Positions 21,129 through 33,380 of a DNA stretch of 64,000 nt are shown piece by piece. The position numbers were made by a program, and so were the translations under genes. The DNA is from Calocera cornea HHB12733 (lineage: Eukaryota; Basidiomycota; Dacrymycetes; Dacrymycetales; Dacrymycetaceae), in NCBI GenBank assembly GCA_001632435.1, contig KV424065.1:1-64000 (forward strand), read 5' to 3'. The number at the start of each line of letters is the position of its first letter. Position 1 is the first letter of the stretch. Below the pieces are notes generated by a model. The model worked only from the letters and a program-made list of their open reading frames with translations, did no database searches and was not told the DNA's origin.

Positions 21129-22761
21129 ATGGAGCGCCCACGCCCTGGTATTCGACGCAAGTCGTCCGCGTCAAATCTTCTGCTGGCGACGCTCAAGCCC
21201 GGCACGTCGGGAGGGGCGAGCACGGGCGGCAACTCTGTGCCCTCGTCCACCACATCACCGACGACTACCGCCGCGTCGACAAGCTCGTTCAACCCGAGCA
21301 CAATTTCCTCCTCCACGACCATAGTGAAGGACTGGGACAACCAGAGCATATTCAGCGAGTCCTCCGAGGGGCGCAATGTCGGCAGCGCCATCTCCCCGAC
21401 GGGGCAGAACATCCCGACGCAGCCCGCGGGCAGCGCGAGCGCGGACTTGCTCAGGGATATGGTTGCAAAGCGCATGAAAACGTTCGGGTTCTTAAAGAGT
21501 GTGCATGAGGGGAAGGGACATTGGCTACAGAGCATACAGCTCAGTCGGCAGGAACTCGACAAGGAGTTTGATAATGTCAAAATGCGGAAACGGTGCGTCT
21601 CACCAGGCGGAACATACTGAATGACATCTGACAGTGCACCAGAACACATCGCTTCCACGTATTGGGCTTATCACTGTCCTCATTATGGGATATATCGGCC
21701 CCGAATGATTTCTTACGCGCTTTGCTGACCATTTTGGACGAGTTCGACCGTTTTCAGGACGATGTCAATTACAAGCCAAAAATGGTGAGCGTGACCCCCC
21801 AACTCGGAGACTTGATCTGACGATATCTACAGCGCAACCTCTTCAAGGGAGGGTCGTCGAGGCAGCTAAGGAAAGGATCAGCATCGGAGGTGTCCAACCC
21901 ACCATACGCTGATTTCTTCCTGGATGGGTCAATCCTTCTCACCCCACCTTTCGTACGTAGCGGCCCCGCTTCACGCTTGTCTTCTAATGCTGTGTGCAGC
22001 CGTTCCCACTGGACTACTCCCAAACCCTCTACACGCTCTATGACATCCTGCTGGAGACATACCACAAGATGTACCGCTTCCTCGGCCCGTCCGTCCTCCC
22101 GTCCTCCCATGCACCGATATCTATGCGCTCTGCTTCCAATCCCCTCCCGAATAACCGCTCCAGAGCGTACTCTACGCCGTCGGAGGACGGGTTGCCTTCT
22201 GTCCCTGGGGGAGGAGGCATGATCGCCCTCCTCTCGCCCGTGCCGGTCGATACAGAGTCCTTCTCAGAGTCGTTGGGCATCCCTCTTTCAGCTGGAAGCC
22301 CTATTGAGGCGACGTTCCGAACACCGCAGCCGCGGCAGGGGTCGATCCCCTCATCATCTGGCGCTTACCCGGCTTACCCTACCAGTACCGGGCCGAGCGG
22401 CATGGGCTTACCATATGGTCCCGGCCTACCGCCCATGCCCGAGTCCCCGCCGCCCTTCTCTCCACAAATGGCAGACCAGATCACACGCATCGACGCCAAG
22501 ATCAAGAAGATCTGGCAGCCGATCGTGAAGGAGTTGGACGCCATGGCGCGCGAGATCATCAAGCAAGAGCTGGCGATGCTGAGCTTGGGAGGCGCCGGAC
22601 TGATGGGCGGCCTGGGCGGCATTGGGATGGAGCGAGGCGGGAGCGGGAACGGCAGCGGCAGTGGGAGCGGGAGCGGGGCGGGGATGCTCGGACTCGGTTT
22701 CAACCTCGGTGGGGGGGCGAATATCAGCGATACGTGGGTGGACCTCGAGGCACACGCGTGA
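21129..22761 (+). CDS. Unknown fungal protein, Ser/Thr-rich N-terminus and Gly-rich C-terminus
   Basis: There are four exons: 21129-21592, 21643-21784, 21833-21952 and 22000-22761 (495 aa). Residues 1-105 are Ser/Thr/Gly-rich and disordered. Residues ~110-270 look folded, with well-spaced aromatic and charged residues: LLRDMVAKRMKTFGFLKSVH, LSLSSLWDISAPNDFLRALL, ILDEFDRFQDDVNYKP and LDYSQTLYTLYDILLETYHKMY. A Pro/Ser linker follows, then a helical segment (DQITRIDAKIKKIWQPIV) and a Gly/Ser-rich tail. I cannot name the family. The folded core and its exact reading across three introns make it a confident gene. The acceptor for exon 2 is CACCAG at 21642, since the earlier CAG leads to a stop. 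Confidence 0.8.
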
Positions 22762-23310
22762 GCCGCGCGCCGGCGAGAAGGACTCGCTTGCGAGTCACAC
22801 GGCCGTTTGGCCATCACGATTCACTTCTCTCCATTATCATTTCCATTGTACATCTCATCTATGGTTCTCCGGGCTGCTCGATAGTATACTGTAATGATTG
22901 TATCCATACAGACTTTAGACTGCATATTCGTATCTCAGGCATCTTCCAGCACGTCCTGGATGACAGCTGCGACGTGCATACCCGGACACGCGTCCCTGTG
23001 CCGGACAGCGAGCGGCGCAGCTTGCAGAGCGAAGAAGTGATCGGCTAGGACGTCGAGCACGACTCAGCGCAAGCAAAGCGCAGGCGGTGCCCTACCCGGA
23101 GAAAGGGAACGAGGGTGAAATGCCCCCGTGCCATGACACGCAAGCTGCCTCCGCCGCTTCCTGCTTCGCGTCCATCACCCCTCCGAGTTCGGTCGGTCGC
23201 CCGCTCTGCGCATATACTCTGCCCTGATACCCCGCCCACCACCTCCCCGTGAATAAACTACTAGACAGCACTCTACTCTATTCTCCCCCAACAAGAACGC
23301 AAATAACAGG
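22762..23310. other. Intergenic region upstream of VPS1
   Basis: About 550 bp hold the 3' UTR of the upstream gene and the VPS1 promoter. A weak CATATAC at 23213-23219 is the nearest TATA-like match. No gene is recognised. Confidence 0.45.
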
Positions 23311-25898
23311 ATGACGACCACCCCCTCGCAGCCTGCCGGCCTCGGCCTCGAGGTCGTAGGCATCGTCAACAAGCTCCAAGACGTCTTCGCGGCCGTTGGG
23401 GCGAGCGCGAGCGCTATCGACCTTCCGCAGATCTGCGTGCTGGGCTCCCAGTCCAGGTGCGTCGCGCTTCGTCCATATCGTTGAGATCCTAGCTGAATGC
23501 CGTCTTTGCAGTGGAAAGAGCTCCGTTCTGGAGGTGCGCGCCTCGTGTTCGCTGACGTGTTCGTTCGCTGACGCCTCCTGACAGAATATTGTTGGACGAG
23601 ACTTCCTGCCCAGAGGAACGGGTATTGTTACCCGGCGACCTCTTGTAAGGCTCTCTTGCAGCGTTGTTCATCGTTATCGGTCTGACGTGCACCCATAGAT
23701 TCTGCAGCTCGTGAATCGTCCCGCGTCGGCCAACCCCCAGACAAACGGCGATGCCAGTGCGTAATCTTGAGTTTTGATCCTATTCCACTCTGTAGTTGAC
23801 CTCCAAGTTCCCACAGAACCCGGTGCGTCGCCGTCCAAAGACCTGATGCAAAATGCGGACGAGTGGGGCGAGTTCCTGCACCTGCCCGGCCAGAAGTTCT
23901 ACGATTTTAACAAGATCCGGGACGAGATTGTGCGCGATACCGAGGTGAAGACGGGACGCAACGCCGGCATCTCGCCTGTGCCGATCAACCTACGCATATA
24001 CTCTCCCAATGTCCTCACCCTTACGCTTGTCGACTTGCCCGGCTTGACCAAGGTGCCCGTCGGGGATCAGCCGAAAGATATCGAGAGGCAGATCAAGGAC
24101 ATGCTCGTCAAGTATATCAGCAAGCCCAACGCACTCATCCTCGCCGTCACCGCCGCCAATACCGATTTGGCGAACTCTGATGGTTTGAAGCTGGCGCGGG
24201 AGGTAGATCCTGAGGGGACGCGGACGATCGGCGTACTCACTAAGGTGGACCTGATGTACGTGTCACCTGTTTCCGTCCCTAAAGCCGCGGTACTAATGCA
24301 ATTGACAGGGACCAAGGGACCGATGTCATCGACATTCTTGCCGGGCGTGTCATTCCTCTGCGGTTAGGCTATGTGCCCGTCGTCAATCGTGGTCAGCGTG
24401 ATATCGACCAGCAGAAGCCCATCGCTGCCGCACTCGAGTTCGAGCGCCGCTTCTTTGAGAACCACCCCGCCTATTCGAGCAAGGCTTCTTTCTGCGGCAC
24501 ACCGTTCCTGGCCCGGAGGCTGAACACCATTCTTATGCACCACATTCGCTCCGCTCTTCCCGACATGAAGCTGCGGATACAGCAGCAATTGCAGAAGTAC
24601 CAGGCTGAGCTGATCCAGCTGGGTGGTGCACATGGCCAGGAAAACTCAGTGAGCTGGAATCAGCATCTTATCGATGCATATACTGACACTGCATAGGGTA
24701 ACATCGTTCTGTCCGTCATCACTGAGTTCTGCACCGGTTTCCGGACCGTCATCGACGGCAACACGAACGACCTCTCCGTAAACGAGCTTTCCGGAGGTGC
24801 TCGTATCTCGTTCGTGTACCACGAATTGTACAACAACGGTGTTCGGTCCATCGATCCCTTCGACCTCGTCAAGGACGGCGACATCCGCACCATCCTGTAT
24901 AACTCGTCCGGCTCTACTCCGGCCCTGTTCGTTGGAACCCAGGCGTTTGAGGTCATCGTCAAGCAGCAGATTCTGAGGCTGGAGGAGCCCAGCGTGAAGT
25001 GTACACAATTAGTGTACGAGGAGCTGACGCGGATCCTCAACCAGCTGTTGAACAAGATCGTAAGTTCACAGCATTCGTGACGGTAATTGCGATTAACCCG
25101 GATATGTAGCAAACGTTCAAGCGGTTCCCTGCGCTCCGTGAGCGCTTCAGCGCTGTCGTGATCAACTTCTTCAAGACGTCCATGGACCCAACAACGAAGC
25201 TAGTAAAGGACATGGTGCAGATGCAAGCATGCTACATCAACACCACGCACCCCGACTTCCTTAATGGTCAGAAAGCGATGCAGATCATCTCTGAGAGGCT
25301 GAACGCGAGCAAGCCGCCGGCTGTCGCGCACGACCCCAAGCGCCCCATGACGCCGGCTCAGCTGAACAACAACAAGGATCTGGACGTCGATCCCAAGAAG
25401 GAGGAACAGGGATTTTTCGGAAGTTTCTTCGCTGCCAAGCAGCCCAGGAAGAAGGGTGGCCCCGTCATGGAAGCGGTGTGTTTGTCAAGTTTGCATACCC
25501 GTCCGCAGTTCTGATAATCTTGGCAGCCCCCGCAGGTCATCAAGCCGCAGGCTGCGCTGAATGAGCGGGAGCTGATGGAGACTGAGGTCATCAGTGCGCA
25601 CTGTTTTCACCACGCATCTATGAGATGGGCTAACCATGCGATATTAGAATTGCTGATCCAATCATACTTCAACATCATCAAGCGGGAGATGATCGATATG
25701 GTGCCGAAGGCCATCACCTACACGCTGGTCAACCACTCCAAGGAGAACCTTCAGCAAGAGCTGCTGAAGGAGCTCTACAAGCCCGAGATTCTCGACGACC
25801 TGTTGAAGGAGTCGGAGTACATTGTCAGCCGGCGGAAGGAGGTCGTTTCGATGGTCGGTGCCCTCAACAAGGCGGAGGAGATTATTGCCAGCGTATAA
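23311..25898 (+). CDS. VPS1: Dynamin-like GTPase, Vps1 type
   Basis: There are ten exons: 23311-23456, 23512-23533, 23585-23644, 23699-23756, 23817-24255, 24309-24648, 24697-25059, 25110-25475, 25527-25593 and 25648-25898 (703 aa). The G1 loop GSQSSGKSS is split by intron 1, and exon 2 is a 22-nt microexon. DLPGLTKVP (G3) and TKVDLMD (G4) follow. The middle domain and stalk contain [13 protein letters not shown]. The GED includes [16 protein letters not shown] and ends EEIIASV. A short lysine-rich insert ([20 protein letters not shown]) stands in place of a PH domain. Vps1 drives vacuolar/endosomal sorting and peroxisome fission. The GED sequence favours Vps1 over Dnm1, but the paralogue assignment is from memory. 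Confidence 0.92.
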
Positions 25899-26249
25899 AT
25901 CTGGTGTTGTGTACATAGCTGTTACGTTTCTTACGGTCTTCTCTTTGCTTTAATGCATTATTGTGCGTCGCACCAGCCAAGGGAGCCTTGTAGATCCGCT
26001 ATGGAACCCACTTGATTACGTCCATTTATGATACCAAGGGTATGGAATGCATGTAAGGTGACACGAAAGGAGGATGGGGATGCGAGGAGAGGGATCCAAT
26101 GAACATACGGAGGGGTCGGGGGTGACGCAAAAAGGAGGCAAGAAAAGACGAATCATAAGCGATAAGAAAACAACATGAAGGGGTCGTACAGCGTGAAAGA
26201 ACGAAGTCTTCGCTCGTTAGACCGTTTGTATATGGTCGCCGAATAAGAA
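25899..26249. other. Convergent intergenic region (VPS1 and myosin V 3' ends)
   Basis: This 351-bp stretch contains the two 3' UTRs. It is more AT-rich than its surroundings and I see no gene. Confidence 0.5.
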
Positions 26250-29200
26250 CTATGACACGAGGGCGGCCAGCCGCCTGATGTGTGGCGTGCTCAAATACGC
26301 GGGGACATAAGTCTCTAAACCGGTGACCTCGCGAGGCAGAGGGAGCTCGTATGGCCCAACCTCTTCTGTCTCGGGGGTCAGCAGCAGGTGATCATTCCGG
26401 TCATTGGGGACAATGCGTGATGCAACGACGCGGAGGATCTCAGGTGAGATGGGATTCTGGGAAGAGGAGGTTAGAAGGGTTCAAATTGACAAGCAGGCTC
26501 AAACTCGCCTCGTAATCGGCAACGAAGTAGTTTGTGCACATGCGCTGGATCTGCGTTGGGGTGAGCATCCAGCAAACATCGTAGATAATCTCGATGTCTT
26601 GTGGTGTTGCCTTCTTGAGCTGCAGGAGCTTGGTAGCCTGCATGAGGTGCTCCAGCTGGAGGTTGCCTTCGGGCATGTCGTGAGACTTGCACCATTCCTC
26701 AATGCGGGTAATGTTGTACTGGATTTGCATGGCTATCCGTGACTGTCAGTGCCGGCACTTTCGGTGACATGAGAAAACCAACCTCGCTTCCAAGAGCTGA
26801 AATTCCGCCGCATAAGCAGATCGTTGAAGCTTGTCACACCGACAAGACGGAGTAACTCGGTGAAGACCTGCCCGATGACGATTTCCTCCATGTAGAACGT
26901 CTTCAAGCTGCGGTAAACCTTGTTGAAGAGATTCAGAATATCGTCCATATTGAAGGCAGGCTGTGCCGAATGCAGGAGCCGGTTGAACAGTCGGTTATTC
27001 CCATCCGTAGCCGTGAAGCCCGGAAGAGCCTGACTCTCAATAAGGGCAGGAATAACCATTTTGGTCAACCGCTTCTTCGTCTCGACCATGAATGTGTGAT
27101 AGATGTTGAACTCCAAACTGTCAAGGTCGTTCTTCACCACGGACACAAGACGCTCGTAGTCCTGCCATTCGAACTCTCGGCAAGCGGGATCCCCACCCGG
27201 CCCTATGCCCTGTTGCATGTCGCTTTCGGCAACGCAGATGAAAGAAAGGATTTCGTGCACGTTCGATAACCAGTAGATGCCAGGAACGATTGCATCCTCT
27301 CCCGAGAAGGACTACACAAGTTAGTATCAAATCAACCCGAGAAGCGTTTGAATTCTCACCATAACGTGTGACTGAATTGTCTGCATCACATTGGCCAGGA
27401 ATCTCTCGCTCTCGGCGATCAGACCAAATCTCCACATCTCGTTGGTGACAAGACTGATTAGGTGTGCAGGGAAGAGGATCTCCTTCAAGTTCGGCGGCGG
27501 TGTTGTGCCAGGCTGAGGTATCTTCAGTCCACGAATGAGACTGTTCAGAATATCCTCGTCCAAAGCAGTCCCATCCTCGAGAAGACGAATCTTCTCCTCG
27601 GCCGGGTCGTCGTAGATATCGCTGAGTCCATTAATAGGTTTGAACCGATGCATCGCGTCCTGTGCATTGAGCGCCACTGATACCGCTCTCTGCGTCCCGG
27701 CTACCTGGCGCCTGGCAAAGTGAAGAACATCGTCGTAACCATTCTCCATTTTATCCGTGTTGTAATACGCTGCAGCGCTGTGGGTCCTGTTATGCCGCTT
27801 AGCACCACCGTTAATGACCGCGCCATTGGCGACAGGCGGTTGCTCGACAGCCTTGTACGCGGGAGGGTAACGATCGGTGGGTGAATTTGGAACGTCACGA
27901 GCGGTCTTCGTCAGTGAGTTCAGCGCATTGGCTCGGTTGAGCTGGTCCTTCAGGCCACTGAGCTCGGCTCGCAGAGACATGATGGTCGCTCCATCCTCCG
28001 TGCTCTTCACCGCAGCACCATCCAACAACTTCTGGCGCTCTTCAAGCAGGGTGGTATGGCGGCCAAGATCGTCACTCAATTGCTGGATAAGGTCCCCCTG
28101 TTCGGCCATTTTCTGTTGCACAGTCTCAAGGCGCTGGTCCACGTCCCGTTTGGCAGCCAGTAACTCATCGAACTTTGGTTTGGGTACATGTCCACTCTGA
28201 ATCTCAGCTTGAAGTTGACGAGCTTTGCCATCGATCTCATCATGCCGTGACTGCCACGTGCGAAGCATTGCCTGCAGCTCCTCGTTTTTGGCGTTCAGTT
28301 CCTTGTTCTCCGCAACACGCTTCTGGATGGTTTGCGTGAGCTCGATGACTTTGTTTTCCAGGCGATAAGAGATCTCCTTGAAGCGAGAAGCCGACCGGGC
28401 TTCCGCTTTGAGAGCCTTGAGTTCTTTGCGAGCGTTTCGCCGACGAACACACGACTGAAGATAGATGATCTTCTTGACATCGGACTTGTGATTGCGACGG
28501 GTCAAGAACCCGCGGAACAGGCATTGCAGCCTGACAGCAGCATTCCGAAGACGTTCTTCCTTGTACTCCCGCCGCGCCTTCTGGCCACGGAAGACGCTTT
28601 GGAAGCGGATGACGGACTGCCTGACATCCATGAAGTTCTTTCGTTGGAGGTACCGGCGTACAGCTTTTTGGAATCTGACGGCAGCCGCCTCCTGCCGCAT
28701 GCGATAAACCAGCCTCTGCGCCAAAATGGTCCTCCACCAGGTCTGGATGCGGATAGCAGCGGTACGCAAGTCCCGATAGTTCTTGACTGCCATGCGCCGA
28801 CGCATGTTCTTCTGAATGATCGTTACTAGGTAGTTCAATTTGTCGGTGCGCTGCGCCTCGAGATAGGCAAGCATGCCAGCTCGGAAGAAGATCTTGGTAA
28901 GGCCGACCTGATACTTGTCTTCGGCCTTGATGGCAGCTTTCAATATTTCATTACAAAGCGCCTTCGGATCTGTTTGCTTTGACCAGATTGCTGACGGCAC
29001 AAGCATATAATACCTGACGGATTCGGTTCAATGCTTTGCTTCACAACATCGGAAGAGGTACATACCGCTCAGCGAACTCTTCATACGTCCAGCGAGAGGG
29101 ATAACCAGCGCAGCTGATTCGAATGGTCTCCAATACACCGCAAGCACGAAGCTGCCCCAGCACCTGCTGAGGCGCGAACTCCCATGCGCGTTTCATCTCG

Positions 29201-31603
29201 TTGGGCTTGATACACCGGATGTAGTGAACATTGGTCACTCCGATTGTTTCCATCAAGGATATAAGAGAAGCTTTGAAGATGGAGCCCAACGTGGGTTTAC
29301 GAGCAACTGCGCGACCACCTTTGCTGGCGCCCGCACCAGAGCCCATTCCCGTAGTTAAGGAAGCTCGACCAGGATCAGGAATAAGAGATTGCCGACGGTT
29401 GCTGACCACACTTTCCGTATCTGAACCAGCACTTGGTGTAGGTGTCGCAGCATCAGCAGGCTTTGAGCCAGCGAGTGCAGCTTCCAGAACTTCTTTGAAG
29501 AAGTAGTTTTGGGTGTTTGCAAGCAGCATCAGCTGTTCGTCTGGCACAGTGTCGCGATTCTTCTCAAGGAAGCCATCGACCTCATAAGTAACGTCCAAAG
29601 CATAATGCGCAACGGTGAACGCTGTATTGCCGAAGCGAGGCTTCTTGAAAACATTCTTGTTGTCTGGCTTGTCCAACTGACCAACCAACTTGGTGAGGAA
29701 TGAGGCATCAGTGCCTGCCGGCAGACGCGACTCTTCATCAAGAAGGGAGAGGATTCCAAGCCTGTTTTCGATAACATCGATGCACTGCTGGTTATCGGCG
29801 AAATCGATGAACGTCCAGGAAATTTGCTCTCGAACGTATTCCTCTTGTTCAAGCTTGAAGACGTGGGCATTGAACTTACCTACGTGTCAGTATGATGAGA
29901 TTCGAGCATGCAAATCGTGCTCACCTCTTGTTGCAGCTTCTCGTTGGCATAGTTGATGCAGAATTGCTCGAAGCTGTTCTTCTTGAAATGCTCGAAACCA
30001 TAAATATCCAGGACACCAATGAAGTTTTCAGCTCTGTTAGCAGCGTCACCGTCTTCGCCAGCCAAGCTCTCATTCACGATCGATACGAGCCACTCGAACA
30101 GGCACGCATAGATGAACTTGGCGACGGAGTCCCGGACGACGGTGGCTTGTGCTCCGTTCAGCGATGTAACGATCTTCTCATTCCTCGTGGTCAGCTGCTT
30201 CTTGACAATCCATTTCTTGAACTCGACAGGAGAGATACCGAGGAAGCGAGTAGCGAGAGCAAGAGCGGGGTCGTTATCGTCAATCATGGCGTCATTGCGC
30301 GATTGACTAATCTTGATGTTACCGAGGTGAAGCAGGGCAGCCAGGATCTTGAATACGGCCCATTGACGGTCGATGGAGATACCGACTGTGGACAGCGCCT
30401 GCTGTGTCTCACGGAAGTCCTCCACATCATCGACACCAGGGATGGGGGTTGAAGATGGGCCACCCTGGTTCAGGTATGCGAACTTCGTAACATCTTGATC
30501 GAGAGCGAGGTCCTTCCGTTCCTTGATGGGCACACCAGCGCAAAGCTGGTAGAAGATGTGGTAGTTCCGCTCCGTATCCGGTTGATACACCAAGCGAGAC
30601 CGTTCAAGAAGGTATGTTCGTATGCGGGCACCAACAATTTCCTGCTTGCCATCAAACAAAATCTATAAACAGGTGTGAGACCCTGAACCCTGGAGCATTT
30701 GCATAGGTGGTCCGTACCTGAATGTACTTTCCAAAACGGGACGAATTGTCGTTACGAGATGTCTTCGCGTTACCAAACGCCTCAAGGATAGGATTGGTGG
30801 CCAGGATCTGACGCTCAATCTCGCTCGTCTCGTCGGCACCCTTGACACGTGTCTTAGACCCATTTCCGGACGCATCGGCATTGACAGAGGCCAGATAACG
30901 CATGATTAGCTTGGCAGATTCAGTCTTGCCGGCACCACTGTTGGAAAATGTCAGACAATGCTGGTTATGGATCGTTGTTTGACTCGCCTCTCTCCAGAGA
31001 CAATGATGGTCTGACCCATGGCATCCTGCCTCATCCGTGTATATGCATCCTCCGCAATCGCGAACAGATGCGGCTCGAGCTCTCCTCTTCGTCGACCGCT
31101 ATATGCCTGAACGATCTCCGGCCCATAGAGAGTGACGCGCTGGAAGGGGTTGACAGCAATGAGGACGATGCCGCTATAAGTATAGATACTGTGTTGCGAG
31201 TAGCGGTTCCGGATGGTATGGAGGACTATATGCACTTCCTTAGCTCCCGTTCAGCGCGGAAAAAGCCTATCTCGGCATACCTGAGGGTTCGTTCAAGTGG
31301 GAAAGGGTAGCCATGTCATCTGCACTCTCGAGCAGAGGAGGGTTTCGTAACGGTGGGAGGTCGCCCTTGCCATCGCGAATGTCGCTCTCAGTGGTATCGA
31401 CAGCGTGTTCCTGCGCAGCCATAAGCATCGTATGTCCGCATACACGCGCAGCAAAGACAACGCACCTTGCCTCGCTCATCCACGAAGGTCAGCTTGACCT
31501 TGCCATCATCGCTCTTCGTCACAGCATTGACCTCGCCTGAGATCCAGCCGTCTTCCTTGTCGGGGAACCAGACGCGCGTCCCCCGCGCATAGATATCGGA
31601 CAT
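26250..31603 (-). CDS. MYO2: Class V myosin heavy chain
   Basis: Ten exons on the minus strand (31466-31603, 31281-31410, 30988-31225, 30718-30937, 29925-30662, 29066-29874, 27360-29013, 26783-27311, 26509-26732, 26250-26456) give 1628 aa. There is an N-terminal SH3-like segment ([16 protein letters not shown]), then the motor with P-loop GESGAGKT at residues 167-174, switch [10 protein letters not shown] and switch [10 protein letters not shown]. Six IQ motifs span ~800-945, then a coiled coil, and a C-terminal DIL/cargo domain ending with ENPISPEIL...[19 protein letters not shown]. The motor moves vesicles, organelles and chitin synthase on actin. Two introns, 30938-30987 and 26457-26508, begin with GC instead of GT; the conserved protein sequence at both junctions demands them. 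Confidence 0.95.
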
Positions 31604-32291
31604 TGGTGTATGGTCGTCACGCTCGGTTTTGCACTGCGTTCGCGAGGCGGTTCAGAAGGCTGCACGAGCGACCGGCGCAATTTTGTCGGTGCACAATAGA
31701 GCAGCGAGAGCGCTGAATAAAAGGAGGAAGGGGACCGCTGATTGTCGGCGAGGAGCGTGCTGGGACGTAGGAAGGAAATGGACAAGGAACACAGGGGAAG
31801 AGCGCGAAATGGTCCCGCGCGTCGCTAATCGAACTGTGGATGATGGGGGCATGCAGGGTTACAGCCCTCGTTCTCCTGGCTCCTGTCAGGGTCTCCAGAC
31901 GCGTTCCAGCTGACGTAAGCAATTACATTGCCTTCAAGGCCAAGGCGTCGCCCTCTAAGTCAGACGGTGCGCAGAGGTCCCCCTAGGGAAGAAGTGATTC
32001 AATATAGACAGGGGGCACAGAAATAGTTGGTCCCAAGAGCTGTGAGGATCCTGGTTGGCTTCCCCAGAACATTCTGGCACATAGTGATCCGAATCGCAAC
32101 GCAAGCTCGGCGAGGTGTCGCAGATTACTTTACAACAACTCCCTTCATTCATTGATCCGGTTGATGGTAGTATTACAATGATGAAAACAACGGACGCGAG
32201 TAAAAGCGGTGCAAGAATGGTATCGTAATCATGAAGCATACCTGCAATCCGCATCAGCCGTGCACTTCCAAGCCTCAGTAGAGAGGCAGAC
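31604..32291. other. Upstream region of myosin V
   Basis: 688 bp hold the 3' UTR of the E2 gene and the myosin promoter. Short open frames on both strands carry no recognisable features and no TATA box is evident. Confidence 0.45.
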
Positions 32292-33056
32292 TCACTTCTT
32301 CGTCCATTCCTTCGCAGTCTTCAGGAAAGCCGTCTTGTCGTTCTTCAGTTGCTATCCGGGACATGTCAGCAGACATTTGAATCGGTCAGGGAGGTGTTGG
32401 CATACGGCAGCAATATCCGCATTGAATGGATCATCGGACGATGGGTTATTAAGCTTGTCCTTGACGGTAGTGAGGACTGCAGCAGTTACGTTAGCCCGGA
32501 CCACAGATAACGGGAGCGCGTATGATCTACCCTTGGCAATGGATATGGCTGGCTTCCACTGCGCGCGGACGTTCAGTCAATGCATCGCATCAATTTTGCA
32601 AGCGAGAAACTTACGTCGTCCTTCAAGAGCGCTATGCAGATATGCCCCTCTTCGTCGATACCCGGGTGGTATATCTTGGTCTTGAACTCCACCTGCAACT
32701 CGCATAACGTTGTAAGCGAACATGGGGTACGAGACTGGTCGACATGACTCACATCCGGTGCTTTGAAGGGGAAGTTCTGAGGGAACAGTACTTTGAACTG
32801 GTATTTTCCGCCCTTATAGGGTGAGTCGGCCTGTCGACGTCTATTAGGCAACTAAAATGCTTGGACGAGTATTCTACGCACGGATGCCTTCAACACACAA
32901 GTCCATTCCAATATGTTCTGCTCATTTGGCTCGATCTTGAGATCCGGTATGGGTTCCGCACTCAGTGTAGCCAGCTCCTTCGATATATTAGATACGGATC
33001 CAACATATCCGACAAGACAACGAGCTCACTTTCGTAATGCGCCGCACAGCAGTCAT
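32292..33056 (-). CDS. UbcH7-like ubiquitin-conjugating enzyme (E2) with HPG in place of HPN
   Basis: Seven exons on the minus strand (33030-33056, 32882-32977, 32753-32830, 32615-32692, 32531-32558, 32406-32476, 32292-32351) give 145 aa, a bare UBC core. Order: RRITKELATLSAE helix, SPYKGGKYQFKVLFPQNFPFKAPD sheet, [23 protein letters not shown] with Cys86 as the predicted catalytic residue, then NPSSDDPFNADIA and the EWTKK end. Similarity to UBE2L3 includes Cys position and the WKPA after the active site. The Asn of the HPN tripeptide, which normally supports the thioester attack, is Gly78 (codon 32660-32662). It is divergent from the Ash2-like gene. Confidence 0.9.
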
Positions 33057-33380
33057 CGTGGGCAAGCAGGAAGGTGTGAGTGAGCCAAGGTGCTGGTGCC
33101 GCACGGCATAGGGTCGCCTCCTGTGCGTGACGCCCATTATGGTCCCACGCCACTCCACACGACGACGCGTTTGGTCCGCCACCTGCTCGAGCTTGCGTAC
33201 GCCCATCTTAAGAACTCCCATCACAGAAATCAGCAATACGTGCTGGATATCCGCATACGAGAAGACCGACGTGACTGAGTGGGCTTACCAGTGATCTGTG
33301 CCTGAGGTCGGCCAGGGCCCGTGCGTGTCTCATGTCCGTCTTATATGCAGGGACTAACTTTTGGCCGCAGTCGTTCCACG
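33057..33380. promoter_or_regulatory. Divergent promoter region, E2 and Ash2-like genes
   Basis: 324 bp separate the start codons. No TATA box or other named element stands out. Confidence 0.45.

Noticed and set aside
23311..25898. Dnm1 mitochondrial dynamin
   Set aside because: The C-terminal GED block [16 protein letters not shown] and overall length fit Vps1 better, though this is not proven.
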